Assembly (NCBI RefSeq): GCF_000485595.1
Contig: NW_014579222.1
Coordinates: 1-39,515 of the forward strand
Length of the DNA: 39,515 bases
Direction: 5' to 3'
Source: Priapulus caudatus
Lineage: Eukaryota; Priapulida; Priapulimorpha; Priapulimorphida; Priapulidae
Positions 21,690-31,440 of the stretch are shown here, in pieces (position 1 is the first letter of the stretch; each line of letters begins with the position of its first letter). A program made the translations under genes and the position numbers. The notes beneath the pieces are model-generated. The model worked only from the letters and a program-made list of their open reading frames with translations. It made no database searches and was not told the origin of the DNA.

Positions 21690-22516
21690 GGGAGGATATT
21701 GCCAGTTGTGCGCGAGTGCAGCACCACAACAAGTCGACTAGTCAAGAATGTAGAGAAGAAAAAGAACTCAAACAAGGTGACGAAGTATCTTAAAGCTCTA
21801 GGCATTGGGATGCTTAACATACAGTGGAAATCACTTCTCCTGTAGGGAGGATGTTCGGGACTCTAAGCAAAATCTCAATAACTCAGCCAAGAGCCCATAG
21901 TGGAATATCTCAAGTTGTCAACGGAAGTGGGCTTACACGGTATGTGCCACCAGGATTTGCATGGCCAATGGATGATTCTGCAAAAGCACTAGTTGCGTCG
22001 ATGCAGAATAGAATGGATGTCCCGGCTTGCTGGGATAGTGAGAATATTGACATGTACAGAAGAGGGTTCAATCATTCAGTAAAAAGGATCAAGAGCTCTG
22101 GGTTCTGCGGGGGAATTTTTTACGGCTGATGAGGTCAGGGAACGAGCAAACCGCAGAGGCAGAAGAGGAATGTTGTAAGACATCAGTATGCGGGACTACC
22201 TAGACGACAAAATTTTTGAAAAACAAGTAAATGCAGATAGGAAATGCTTCATTGAAGGGGACCCAATCTGCGATACATTACTGTGATGGCGAAGTACGAA
22301 AGGAAAGAAAGTAGTGAAGCGGCAGTAAGACCAAAACCAAGGGTGATACAATATGCCCCGATCCCGGTACGTGTGAACATGCTACGTGTTGCAGGAAAAC
22401 TGTGGTCGTTCGTGATGTCAAATCATGATGCTCTTCCATTCATGGCGCCACCATATGGACAACTAGGGATGGGAGGATACAAAGAATCATTCTGGAGTGG
22501 ATTGAGTCGTCCAGCG
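21690..22516 (+). pseudogene. Flavivirus-like polymerase fragment (endogenous viral element 2)
   Basis: A second, diverged copy of the polymerase region found at 31485-32305. Shared blocks include TRYVPPGFAWP, MDVPACWDSEN, RPKPRVIQYAPIPVRVNM (polymerase motif F region) and GQLGMGGY. It is broken by a TAG near 21844, frame changes near 21850 and around 22115-22285, and a stop at 22517-22519. It stops just before the motif A aspartates, so the catalytic palm is missing. Roughly three quarters of the residues in the best-aligned part match copy 1, so it is a related but separate viral lineage or an older insertion. No terminal repeats like those of copy 1 are seen. Confidence 0.82.
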
Positions 22517-22640
22517 TAGAGTCCAATGTAAAGAAGAAAAATAACTCAAACATAGTGACGAAGTATCTTAAAGCTCTAGGCATCGGGATGCTTAACATAC
22601 AGTGGAAAACTTCTCCTGTATGGGAGGATGTTCGGGACGT
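22517..22640 (+). repeat. Direct repeat of the start of viral fragment 2
   Basis: Repeats about 21740-21862 (the VTKYLKALGIGMLNIQWK segment), so the polymerase fragment begins again right where it ended. The two copies are over 90% alike. The frame then runs into a Lys/Arg-rich low-complexity tail (about 22693-22740). This could be a tandem duplication or two insertions of the same viral cDNA. Confidence 0.8.
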
Positions 22641-23004
22641 TAGGAGGATGTTAGGAATCGCAGCACAAGCGCGTTATTTTTCAGGTCTAGGTAGGAAGAA
22701 GAAGAAGAGGAAGAGGACGAAGAGAAAGGGGGAGAAAGCCTTTTAGGTTTCGAGGAGAGAGATAATGGAGTGAATAGAAGCCTGGGTTTTCAGGTAGGTG
22801 AAAACCGGAGAACAACGGGAGAGGGGAATAAAACGGCAAGGAAAGAAGAACGGGATTTCAGTTAGGTAGAGCCAGGAGCGACTACGAGGGAGACACCCGT
22901 GGAGGCTACCTAGGTCTACGCGAAGAAAGGACGAACGTGAGAGAGGTAGAAGAAACCGGCGACGCGTTAATTCTTCAACATTAGTCTAGTGGTTATAGGA
23001 TCCG
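22641..23004. other. GA-rich region of unknown origin
   Basis: Strongly purine-rich on the + strand (runs such as GAAGAAGAAGAAGAGG). No gene is recognised. It continues from the viral repeat without a visible boundary. Confidence 0.4.
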
Positions 23005-23153
23005 CTGCATATACGAATGCAGGGGAATTATTTTTAGTCTAGTAAGAAGCAATAAAACTATAACCGTACAGTTAACCGAATCTAACTGTGTTCCGTTCCA
23101 CTGGTACTACTTGTTATAGATGCTACGGCATCACCGTCCTGCCTCACGGCAGG
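23005..23153 (+). other. Three hairpins in series
   Basis: CTGCAT-ATACGA-ATGCAG (23005-23022), ACAGTTA-8 nt-TAACTGT (23068-23089) and CCTGCC-TCAC-GGCAGG (23138-23153) are perfect stems of 6, 7 and 6 bp. The segment just before (22984-22994, GTCTAGTGG) resembles a tRNA D-arm/box A, but no T-arm follows, so it is not a tRNA. The series could be a structured RNA end. Confidence 0.45.
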
Positions 23154-23821
23154 AGAGAACACTGAATCCATATAACTATACACACGCGTTAACTATACAC
23201 ACGCCTGTCATACCGTAGTCGGCTACCCCTAGGGCCACTACACTATTCTGCATAGTGTTTATTGTATTTAGGCAAAGAAAATTTCGTCTCTTGCTTATAA
23301 AATGTTTACTTTAACGCATGTGCAAGAATTAGGTATTCGATTAGTAAAAGGAGGACATAACCTTCTAGTTTTGGGACAAGCAGGTATTTGCACATAATTG
23401 ATTTACACATAATACGTACTAATTAACCTACTAAACCTAGTCAATGGCTAATCCAGGGGGTGGCACAACCACAGGGGGCAGTCGCTCCCCTAGAATTTTC
23501 AGGGCAATTAGGGTATTTTAGCCTAGATAAAACCCCCTCGGGCGTTTCATACCCCACTCGCACCCCCCCCTAAAATTCACTTCTGGATCATTCATGACAC
23601 AGTAAATTCGTAATTCATAACAATTAATTTTTAGAAACATGCAATCAAGAGCGTATTAAGCAGAATGCTCGATTGCGAAAGACTTTATTAAGACACTCTT
23701 GAAACAATATACACCGAGAGTCCATAATAAAGATATAATCTCTTAATATATACCCTTGATATATATTATATATATTATATATTCAAATATACAACAGAAT
23801 ATGGGATATTTATATTTTTAG
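23154..23821. other. Non-coding region with repeat fragments
   Basis: Contains a 17-18 bp doublet (TAACTATACACACGC) at about 23172-23205. A C/G-rich segment at 23445-23590 with ATCCAGGGGG at one side and a matching CTGGATCA at the other may be a worn inverted-repeat element. TA microsatellites cover about 23755-23790. No gene is seen. Confidence 0.4.
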
Positions 23822-24045
23822 CTGCAAAGTCCGAGCTCAGTGAAAAATGAGGGAAGTGCAAAGGCCCGCAACCTCCTGAAGCTTCTGAAGGATCGACATG
23901 TGGTGCACTGGTTGAACCTTTCCTGGGACATTGTCACCCGTCTTAGCAGGGTGTCGGAGGTCATCCAGTACCAAAACGCAACTCTGGCCGACGTTTGTAT
24001 TGAGCTGGACAGCGCAAAGGCTTGTCTGTCGAAATATGTGCACAG
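23822..24045 (+). CDS. ZNF862-like hAT gene, first visible exon
   Basis: The gene is a hAT-transposase relative of the ZNF862 type, which keeps the RNase H-like fold and the C-terminal dimerisation region. Six exons are recognisable in order at 23822, 24423, 24687, 24978, 33246 and 33580; all frames are open and all junctions are GT-AG and in phase. This exon encodes ARNLLKLLKDRHVVHWLNLS followed by VSEVIQYQNATLADVC. Earlier exons with the zinc finger and catalytic Asp residues are not seen, so the 5' half is outside, lost, or too diverged. With no lesion in six exons, it may be a functional host gene or a young element. Confidence 0.75.
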
Positions 24046-24088
24046 GTAAACTTGAATATTTTTTAGCTTGTAGTATCATCATATGTAG

Positions 24089-24133
24089 AAAAAAAAAAAA
24101 AAAAGAAGAAGAAGAAAAAAAAAAAAAAAAAAA
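24089..24133. repeat. A-rich low-complexity tract
   Basis: Two poly(A) runs separated by GAAGAAGAAG, inside a hAT-gene intron. Could be the tail of an old retroposed sequence; nothing else supports that. Confidence 0.8.
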
Positions 24134-24422
24134 TTATTGTATATTCACTTGTAGAGCATGCTAGCAATAAAATGCATGCATGCATTACATATTCAATATA
24201 ACCACTGTAGTTTGCCAAAAATGTCCTATTAATTTAGTCTACCTAACTAATAGCACAATATACTGCATAGCAAGATGTGTAACATGAGATATAAATTTAA
24301 AAATTTAGTAATGGTTTCTATTGGTGTGCTTGCCTGCTTAGTCTTTTCTATATTGCTTGCTTTCTGCTTAATCAGCTATGCATGTCCTGAATTCTTCTCT
24401 TTATTGATGGTCCACATTTAAG

Positions 24423-24589
24423 GAAGGTCACCAAAGATGATGCAGAAGGGTTGGCCACAAACAGCAGGGCCAAACTACTCAACGATTTGTGCCGCAACAT
24501 CACCAACAGATTTGCTGGTGACATGGCGTTGTTCCGAGCTAGCGCTATATTATCATTCCAAAGATGGCCTGACATTAAAGAGAAAATAG
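24423..24589 (+). CDS. ZNF862-like hAT gene, exon 2 of those visible
   Basis: Acceptor ATTTAAG, donor GTATTC. Encodes LNDLCRNITNRFAGDM and SFQRWPDIKEKI, the helical region of the hAT fold. The last codon is completed by the next exon. Confidence 0.75.
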
Positions 24590-24686
24590 GTATTCCATAA
24601 GAAAGAAACTATTGTTCTTTATATCAACAATGTTTCCAGATATATTTTCTTTTAACTAGCGTTTAATACAATATCTGCATTCACAG

Positions 24687-24813
24687 ATTTTGGTGATGAG
24701 GTCGCAGATCTCGTGCGAATAAGCGAGCCAGCACTGGCAGCATGTGCCCCAGAAGTCGAGATGGGAGCCAATGAGCCGGAATGGACCCGGCTGAAAACAA
24801 GTTTCAGCGCCAG
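24687..24813 (+). CDS. ZNF862-like hAT gene, exon 3 of those visible
   Basis: Acceptor TTCACAG, donor GTATAT. Encodes DFGDEVADLVRISEPALAA and EWTRLKTSFSAR. Frame open and in phase with both neighbours. Confidence 0.75.
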
Positions 24814-24977
24814 GTATATGTTCTACCTTTATGTATGTAGACAATTAAATATCACTGTAGGCCAAATGTTTTAGAAGTAACTCTAATATACAACAAGCAT
24901 GATTATTCCCTCATTATTTTTGAATTGTAGAATTTTGGGGATTTCTTTGTGTAAAAAATATCTCATTTTCATTACAG

Positions 24978-25115
24978 ATCTGTGGCTCTTGACACAATGA
25001 CAGGGGAGACAGCTTACAAGGAAGAGGGAGCACGATGCCCAAATTTGTTCACCCTGGTTGACTACCTCCTTACCCTACCTTCCAGTTCTGTGGATGCAGA
25101 GCGAGGAATTTCAAG
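24978..25115 (+). CDS. ZNF862-like hAT gene, exon 4: start of the hAT dimerisation region
   Basis: Encodes NLFTLVDYLLTLPSSSVDAE-R-G-I-S, the well-known hAT C-terminal signature (Leu-x-Pro-Ser-Ser/Ala-x-Val-x-x-Glu-Arg). The donor is TCAAG|GTATTT. The rest of the signature lies 8.1 kb away at 33246, on the other side of the viral element. Confidence 0.85.
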
Positions 25116-25376
25116 GTATTTATTTCTATCTACTAGTACTACCTAGTACCTAGAGTACCTAGCTAAGCTTTATCATATGAAGTTAAGTACCAGGTAATTA
25201 AAAATAATAAAATAATGTAGTTCCAACGCATTAACAGCTACATGATAAGGACAAACTGTTGTGGGTATCGAGTTACGTAGTATATTTATGTTATTTGGCG
25301 AATTAAACTACTTCAGACTACTTCAGGATTATTAGTTTTGGCGGATCATTGATAGTATATGTCCGGTGCACAAATG

Positions 25377-25380
25377 TTGG
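25377..25380. other. Target-site duplication TTGG, left copy
   Basis: TTGG directly before the left terminal repeat; the same TTGG follows the right repeat at 33192-33195. Both flanks belong to the same hAT-gene intron. Confidence 0.75.
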
Positions 25381-25596
25381 TGTGATAGCTGACTATTATG
25401 CCTTCATGGGAGCACTCACAATGAAACGACAAACACAGGAATTTGGTAATGAACGGCTTTATTACGAGACGCCGGCTAACTCACGTCTGCTCACACCAAT
25501 GTCTGCCAAGCAAGAGAACGAGAGGGCGCGCGCCTCGCACATGCGGCAACACCGCGCCACCTTCCGACACTAGTCCGAAACTATGCCACCGTCACA
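25381..25596 (+). repeat. Left 216-bp terminal direct repeat
   Basis: TGTGATAGCTGACTATT...ACCGTCACA. Identical to the right repeat except at 25386 (T versus A) and 25426 (A versus T). No TATA box or AATAAA is evident on the + strand; TTTATT at about 25458 would read AATAAA on the minus strand. Confidence 0.95.
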
Positions 25597-25602
25597 TACG
25601 CC

Positions 25603-25677
25603 CCTCTTTTGAGGAGATGTGCCCCACATCGACATATGAAAATCCGCTAAAAACAAGGGGCAACCGCCCAGCGGATT
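25603..25677 (+). other. Structured leader: two hairpins downstream of the left repeat
   Basis: CCTC-TTTT-GAGG (25603-25614) and a larger stem AATCCGCT (25641-25648) pairing perfectly with AGCGGATT (25670-25677), whose 21-base loop can form an inner GGG/CCC stem. Position ahead of the polyprotein suggests a viral 5' leader structure. Confidence 0.55.
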
Positions 25678-25701
25678 GAAGAAGCAGAGAAACTATGAAT
25701 A

Positions 25702-26212
25702 ATGATGCGAGATATTGAAATCTTGTACTGTAAGAAGCTATCAGCTAGTCTCAAAAAGACTGTAGAGTTAGCAAAAAAAATTAAATATAAAAACAAACTA
25801 AGATCGTGGAAAAACAAGAATGTGGATCCGGGTCAAAAACAAATTTCTGTACTTAGGAGTTGCGATGAGCAACATCCTCGCTGCCGGAGGCATTCACTCC
25901 TACAGTAAGAAGAAAAGAGAAGAACTCCTAGCAGAAATCAAGATAAAGGACAGAAATTTCAGAGAATTAAAAAAGGAAACCGAACTGCGGTTCACAACAC
26001 TTGCTGATGAGAGGAAAGTATTGCTTGAAAAAGTAAGATGCGTAGAAGAACAACCAGGAAGAGGATTGGTCAAATTAGTGGAAGACTCAACTAGCAGTAT
26101 AACAACTGCCGTTGGGGGCGTAGCTGGGAACATTTCCAGCTACCTGGAGGACCACAAGCCCAAACCACTGGCGAGTTACTACAACACGATCGAGGGAGGA
26201 ATCCAAAGATGA
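25702..26212 (+). pseudogene. Flavivirus-like polyprotein, basic and coiled-coil N-terminal region
   Basis: Two frames cover this stretch. The first (25702-25820) is Lys-rich, with KKTVELAKKIKYKNKLR. The second (25820-26212) starts with a hydrophobic segment, LYLGVAMSNILAAGG, then a charged heptad-like helix (KKREELLAEIKIKDRNFREL) predicted to form a coiled coil. The TGA at 26210-26212 is in the same frame as the large open frame that follows, so it is an internal stop in the polyprotein. I do not recognise a capsid or envelope domain. The true start codon is uncertain; a frame change near 25810 may join the two parts. Confidence 0.5.
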
Positions 26213-26215
26213 TAC

Positions 26216-28972
26216 GTGGTATGTGCCAACACTGCAAGATCTGTAATTGGAGCTGGAGAAACAGCAGCTGAATATGTTGGCAAACATGTAGTAGCCGGCC
26301 ATGAGAAAACAGCAATCCAAGACCAAATGGCTGGTGACACAGGAAAGGAAACGTGTTGCCATTCATACTGGTTGCCAGATTCTGAAGGTCTTCCTGTGGC
26401 GAAAGAAGTCGCAGAACGTAAACTACCTTATATAGTAAGTGGTTTTGAGTGCATCAAGCCTACTGTTGTTGACACAAGTGGTCAGATGGAGGAAGTTGCA
26501 GAGTTCAAAAGAGTTCTTGAAGAACATCCCAGAAAAGACAGATGGCCCACTGACGATGCCACTGCTGAGTACATAAAATGTGCGTGGCCCATTGGAATAG
26601 GAGGAGAAGAATATGCCCACATTGGGATGTCCAAGCCCTGTGGTGTGCTAGTGATGCTTTGCTCAAGATTTGATGAAGCAAGAGGCATAAATGTGATACA
26701 AAGGATTGGGTTCGGACAGGGAATGAGACGGATTCAAGGTGTAGTTGAAAACAAAAAATACGCCTTAGGAGGTTTGATACTTGAAAAAGAACCAACACTT
26801 GAAGTGTTTCGAAAGTACACTGAGACTGGGTCTAGATCAAGTCGGAATTTGCCAACGGTGATGGACTTAGAACTAGTAGCCGTCTCCGGGTTTGACGCCC
26901 GCACAATGAAGGGAGGGCTGCAAAGTTACCTGAAGCCCAAACCAGGGGAAATAATCATATTCGGCATGAGAGGAAGTAGCTCTGGGTATGGAATTATTAC
27001 CACAGGAGGTGTAACTATACCAAGACACTTACTTAAAGGAATGAGTGGAATATGGGTTGGCGGACAAGTCATGAACATCAAAGAGAGATATGAGCCAGAC
27101 ATGGCCATACTCAAGGGCAGTGTAGATACGATGTTTACACGAGCTCTCCCCGGTGAGAAAGTTGGAATGATAACAGCTTCAGGGAAAGTTTTGGATGGAG
27201 TGACAATAGAGAGAGAAGGGAAAGTTTTCTTTTCCTTTGGCCACAAGCCCTATTTGGGGGCTTCGGGGCTGCCAATTGTGTCACTTCAGCGCAAGTGCCT
27301 TGTTAGCATTTATAGTACTCATAGGCAGTTAGGAACCAGCGATGAATGGCTCACGGAACACCCTGGGCCAATACCGAGCAGTTCGAATGAGAGTGTGCAG
27401 AGCCAGATAGACAAAATCACAGATGAGGTTGGACTTGAAAAAGTGGTCCATGGAGTAGCACCTCTTGGGTCAGGAAAGACCACTAGGATAATTCCGGCTT
27501 TGTTAGCAAAGGGTGAGTTTGATCGCATAATCGTGTGCGAACCTACCCGAGCAAACTGGAGCAAAGCAAAGATGCAAGTGTGCACAGCGGGATGGTTCGC
27601 AACTTTCTTATCACACAAAGGTGGAAGATTGCCAGTGAGAACTTTAGTGGTTCTGGATGAGATACATGAACGCTCTAGCGAGTACCTGTACTTGGAATGC
27701 GTTCTGGACTCTCTAGTTAAAACCAACACTAAAGTTGGTGGGCTTACACTAACAGCCACGCCAGTTGGAGGAAGAACTTCCAGCAGCATAGAAGGGTTGA
27801 AACTGAGCATAGAGGCCGGAAAAAGAGAGACCAGCTTGGAAAACAGAGAGAAGAAAGGCATGTTTGAGCTCAATAGGTATTGGTTCAAACTTCCAAACAG
27901 AAATGAAAATACTTTGATTTTCGTTCCTGGCAGGGGCGAATCAGCCAGCCTGGCATCAAAATTCAGGAATAGGAATCAGCCTATCTTGGAAGTGAGTGGC
28001 GAAAATCTTAGTCAAACTTTGGAACAACTTCCAAAGCCTGGAGAGGATAAAACAGGTTACATTATCATAACGACTCCTGTGCTAACGACTGGTGTCACTC
28101 TTGACGTAGACAGAGTTGTAGACTCAATGTCTATAAAAAGGCCTGTCTTATTTGATGATACCATAAGACTGCAAACGGAACGAACGCTATGGTGTGAATC
28201 GTTACAACGAGCTGGAAGGTGTGGAAGGTACAAGAAGGGTAAATATGAATCCTGTGGAATACTTGAAACACTAGACAAGCGTTGGCAATACACTGAAGCT
28301 GATGCAATCGGAGCCAATGCTTTCTTAACCCTATGGAACCCAGAAAAAGAACCGAGTTGGGCAGTCACCATGACACCAACCTTAGCCAAGGGTTTGACTC
28401 AACGAGCTGAATGTTCTCCATTACTTATACGCGAAGTGGCAAGGGAAAGTCCTGAACTGCTCACGAGTAAAGCGTTTGGAGGAACAGGGTTCATAGGAAG
28501 ACCACATGGCTATCGTGTCATACCTGGTGACCTGATAGGAAGGTATCCTGAAATACTTGGCGGCTGCAGGAAGACTGCATTACCAGTAGTGGACTTGACA
28601 GCTTCAAGCCATTTTTACAGACACTTGAAGAAAGATGCTATAGTAACTGGAATACGCGAAGTCGCGATAGCAGGAGTCATAGCAGCAGGTGTTATGGTCG
28701 GTGGAAGTTTAGCTGTTACGTTGTTTAGCAATCAAACTAGAGCTGGGAGTGTCTCTGAGATCACTCGGGTCACCCTTCGTGAGAAAAACTCGGGAAGTGA
28801 AAGTGAAAGCGACTTTGAAGACTTCAACGTAGTTTTGGAAGCTGTTGGGTTCTGGGACGACGAAAAACCGGAGGAGAGGTACCAAGAAATAAAAGACTTT
28901 TTGGTCGAGAGGAAAGTAAGAATCTCACACTTCATACCTCCAAGAGCTAGAATGCTGGAAGAGATATGTTAA
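26216..28972 (+). pseudogene. Flavivirus-like NS3-type protease-helicase region
   Basis: An open frame of 918 codons. Residues 1-220 are unassigned. A chymotrypsin-like serine protease follows, with probable triad His271 (PRHLL), Asp295 (EPDMAIL) and Ser350 (GASGLP). The His-Asp spacing of 24 equals that of flavivirus NS3, and Asp-Ser is similar. The SF2 helicase has Walker A GSGKTT (418), DEIHER (481), TATP, TGVTLDVDRVVDS and QRAGRCGR (664), a form also close to pestivirus and potyvirus helicases. A membrane segment (AIAGVIAAGVMVGGSLAV) lies at about 28665-28720, then an acidic stretch. The TAA at 28970-28972 is followed in the same frame by the next part, so the polyprotein is interrupted, not finished. 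Confidence 0.9.
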
Positions 28973-30706
28973 GGCTTGGAAAAGTTGGTTTCTGGCATTC
29001 CAGAAAGAGACTGTTCGGATGATTACTGTGTGTTCATTGGTGATCTAGTGAGACAGAAGGACATGAAAAAGGACCCCACCTGGTACAAAGATACCTTGGT
29101 TGATAGAGTTTCAAAGGCTCTGGTAATTAACTCTCCGAAAGTTTTAACAAGAGCAAGGAACATGGATGTAGTAATGACCTTACATGCCATGGGAAGACAG
29201 AGAGGCTACGACAGCGAAGTAGTTGGTGGAAGCATCTATCAAGGAGAGGTTTTCATGTACTTGCACAAAATTGCTGGGAAACCAAAGCCATTGAATGTCC
29301 TTAAACAGGAGATTGAGAAAGTGCTCGGTCAAAAAGTAAAACATTTGGAAACCGAAGGAGTCGGTGGCAATGATGGTAACGAAGAATACCCAAAGTACTC
29401 AATGCCAAGAGCAATGAGCGTTGAGACTGGCTGGAATGAGGATTGGAAAGGAGTTCTTAAGGAAGAAACTTCATGCACTGGAACGTATGGACTCGCCTAT
29501 ATAAGAAGCCAATTTGGTCCTTGTTTCCTAATAGCTGGAGCTGTAGGCATGGAGTGTGGCAAGAGATTGCCCAGCACTATAGCCTTGGTTGTTGGTAGTG
29601 GGCTCTGTCTACTCAAAGCTAGACACGAACTCAATATAGTTCACGCAGTGCTCATTGGAGCTGGCATAGGCATGATTGCTGGAGGTGTAGTTGCTCTTGT
29701 TTCCAAGAAAATAGAGGATGATCAACTGGCTGGACCTTTGCAGCATGCAGACACCCCATGGTGGGCGTCTGCTGCAACTGAGATAGGTTTCAGAGTGGCT
29801 GTTTTTGGAAGAAAGATGCTAGCAGTACCAATTGCTGTCAAAATACTCGACAAGGTATACGGAGAGCCTATTGCCAAAGTGGAGGACATAGGGGTTGAGA
29901 TTGAAGCAGAACCAACTGGAACAGACACAACCGGACTCGAGATGATCATGGGTGCCTTGAGAGCTAGCATGGTCGGTTTCAAACTTGCTAAGAGAGGCTA
30001 TACTGAAACTGAAAGAGCCAGACAGGATGGTCTTGGTGTAGGGGTTCTTGGAAGACAGCCTATCACCACAGGTTTTTTGTCACAAGGAAAGATTAACATT
30101 GGGATAGGCGTTGGCTTTGACATCATCAGCGCATTGACGCTAGGAGCTGGATATGTTTCGGGTCTTGCATATGTGGACTTGCTTAAGAAGCGAGACAGGG
30201 AAAGCGGAGACGTTCTTCTTAGAGTACAACAGGGTGCCGTCAGGAATGAACTTTCCAGCAACATAACTGGTCCACTGGCCAAGGGAACTGAAAGAGATCT
30301 TGGCGATTTAATGATACCACCAGTTGAGGATTCGTGGATTGAAGATCTGCTTTGGATTTGTGTGCAGCCTGTGTCAATGTTGATGCTGCTATTGTCATGG
30401 AATTTGTCTGATAGCGGTCTGCTTGGCAAACTCCGAGGGGGAGAAACAGGACACATTCAAGGAGATGGTCCCGTGTATTGCCCCAAGGTATGGAGGAAAC
30501 TGTTGTTCAGTTTAGGAGGAGGTGAGTGGAACTCATCGATAGCGATCAAAGGAGCACAGCTCCTCACTCTCGGAACGGTCACCAGGCTATTAGCCAATGA
30601 AAAGATCACTCCCGCGATGTTTGAAGGGAACTATTGGGCTATCAAGACTGTTTTTCCGGACTCCCACTGGTCTCAAAAATGCAAGATGCAAGAGACAAAG
30701 TGGTGA
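28973..30706 (+). pseudogene. Flavivirus-like NS4-type membrane region
   Basis: Continues the frame of the preceding region after its TAA, with no initiating ATG at the join, which argues for one original polyprotein. Hydrophobic segments at about 29520-29620, 29635-29700, 30095-30180 and 30345-30405 (such as GAGIGMIAGGVVALV and SMLMLLLSW) resemble the membrane-anchoring small proteins between helicase and polymerase in flaviviruses, though sequence similarity is not recognisable. It ends at a TGA (30704-30706) after overlapping the methyltransferase frame for 73 bases. Confidence 0.7.
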
Positions 30707-31440
30707 TGAAAGGTAAAGTCAGAACAATTGTTCCGATCAAAGTAGCCAAGAGTTCAGTGAGACTTTTTGGAATGGCGGAAACTGGCGGAGTAAGACAGTT
30801 TAAGGGCTGGCTTGGTGAGCGTGGACGACTTCCAAAGCTTGAAGAACCGGGAAAAATTCTTTTTCTTGGCTGTGGGAATGGAGCTTGGCTCACGTGTGTG
30901 GACAAACTGATTCCAAAGACCATTGAGTTCAGTTTCATGACTCTCAAAAGTAGGCCAGAATACCCGAAGGCTGCTTTTCTTGAGAATCGAGTTGTCACTG
31001 ACGTCGGAGGAGAGAGTGGAAACTTAACATATCAGAGAGACACAGATGCTATTGGACCTAAGTTTGATTGGATACTGAGTACGGCCTGGACGGTCGGAAA
31101 AGAGTCTGTCAACTTAAAGAACATTCGTATCTTGCGTTCACTGCGTGAGTTGAGTGGTAAACTAATCCGAGGCGGGTCAATGACTATTGAATGCGAAGCT
31201 GGACATGATCGCTATTGGAAGCTTTTGGATGATATCTCGACAAGTTTCTCAGCAAGTGACGTAGTACACTCCAATCACAAAAAACCCTGGGCCATATCGA
31301 TATTGGTCACCATGGTGGGCTACAAAAAAGGAAGCCACTATGTCTCAACCAAGAGAGACTGGATTGAGAGAAAGATAGCAGTTGAACTGGAAACTACTCT
31401 GGAGGAGGTTGGAATTAGGACAGCGCAAGAGATGTGTTGA
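30634..31440 (+). pseudogene. Flavivirus-like NS5 methyltransferase region
   Basis: The cap methyltransferase half of an NS5-type protein. The S-adenosylmethionine-binding motif is LGCGNGAW (30865-30888), preceded by SVRLFGMAETGG...WLGERGRLP, which matches the layout of flavivirus NS5 ahead of its motif I. It is in a different frame from the region before (shift of -1 between about 30634 and 30706) and the region after. The change at about 31430 falls in the methyltransferase-polymerase linker; the TGA at 31438-31440 ends this frame. Confidence 0.85.

Noticed and set aside
22981-23045. tRNA gene suggested by TAGTCTAGTGGTTA
   Set aside because: Box A and an anticodon-like stem are present, but there is no box B/T-arm and no acceptor pairing.
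25349-25679. Open frames through the left terminal repeat (also in the right repeat)
   Set aside because: They are present in both repeats only because the repeats are identical; composition is not protein-like and no start context or motif supports coding.
27319-27888. 189-codon antisense frame inside the viral helicase
   Set aside because: Shadow of the strong coding bias on the + strand; no motif, and the + strand frame is unmistakable.
29998-30456. 152-codon antisense frame in the viral membrane region
   Set aside because: Same reason: it mirrors the sense reading frame and shows no domain.
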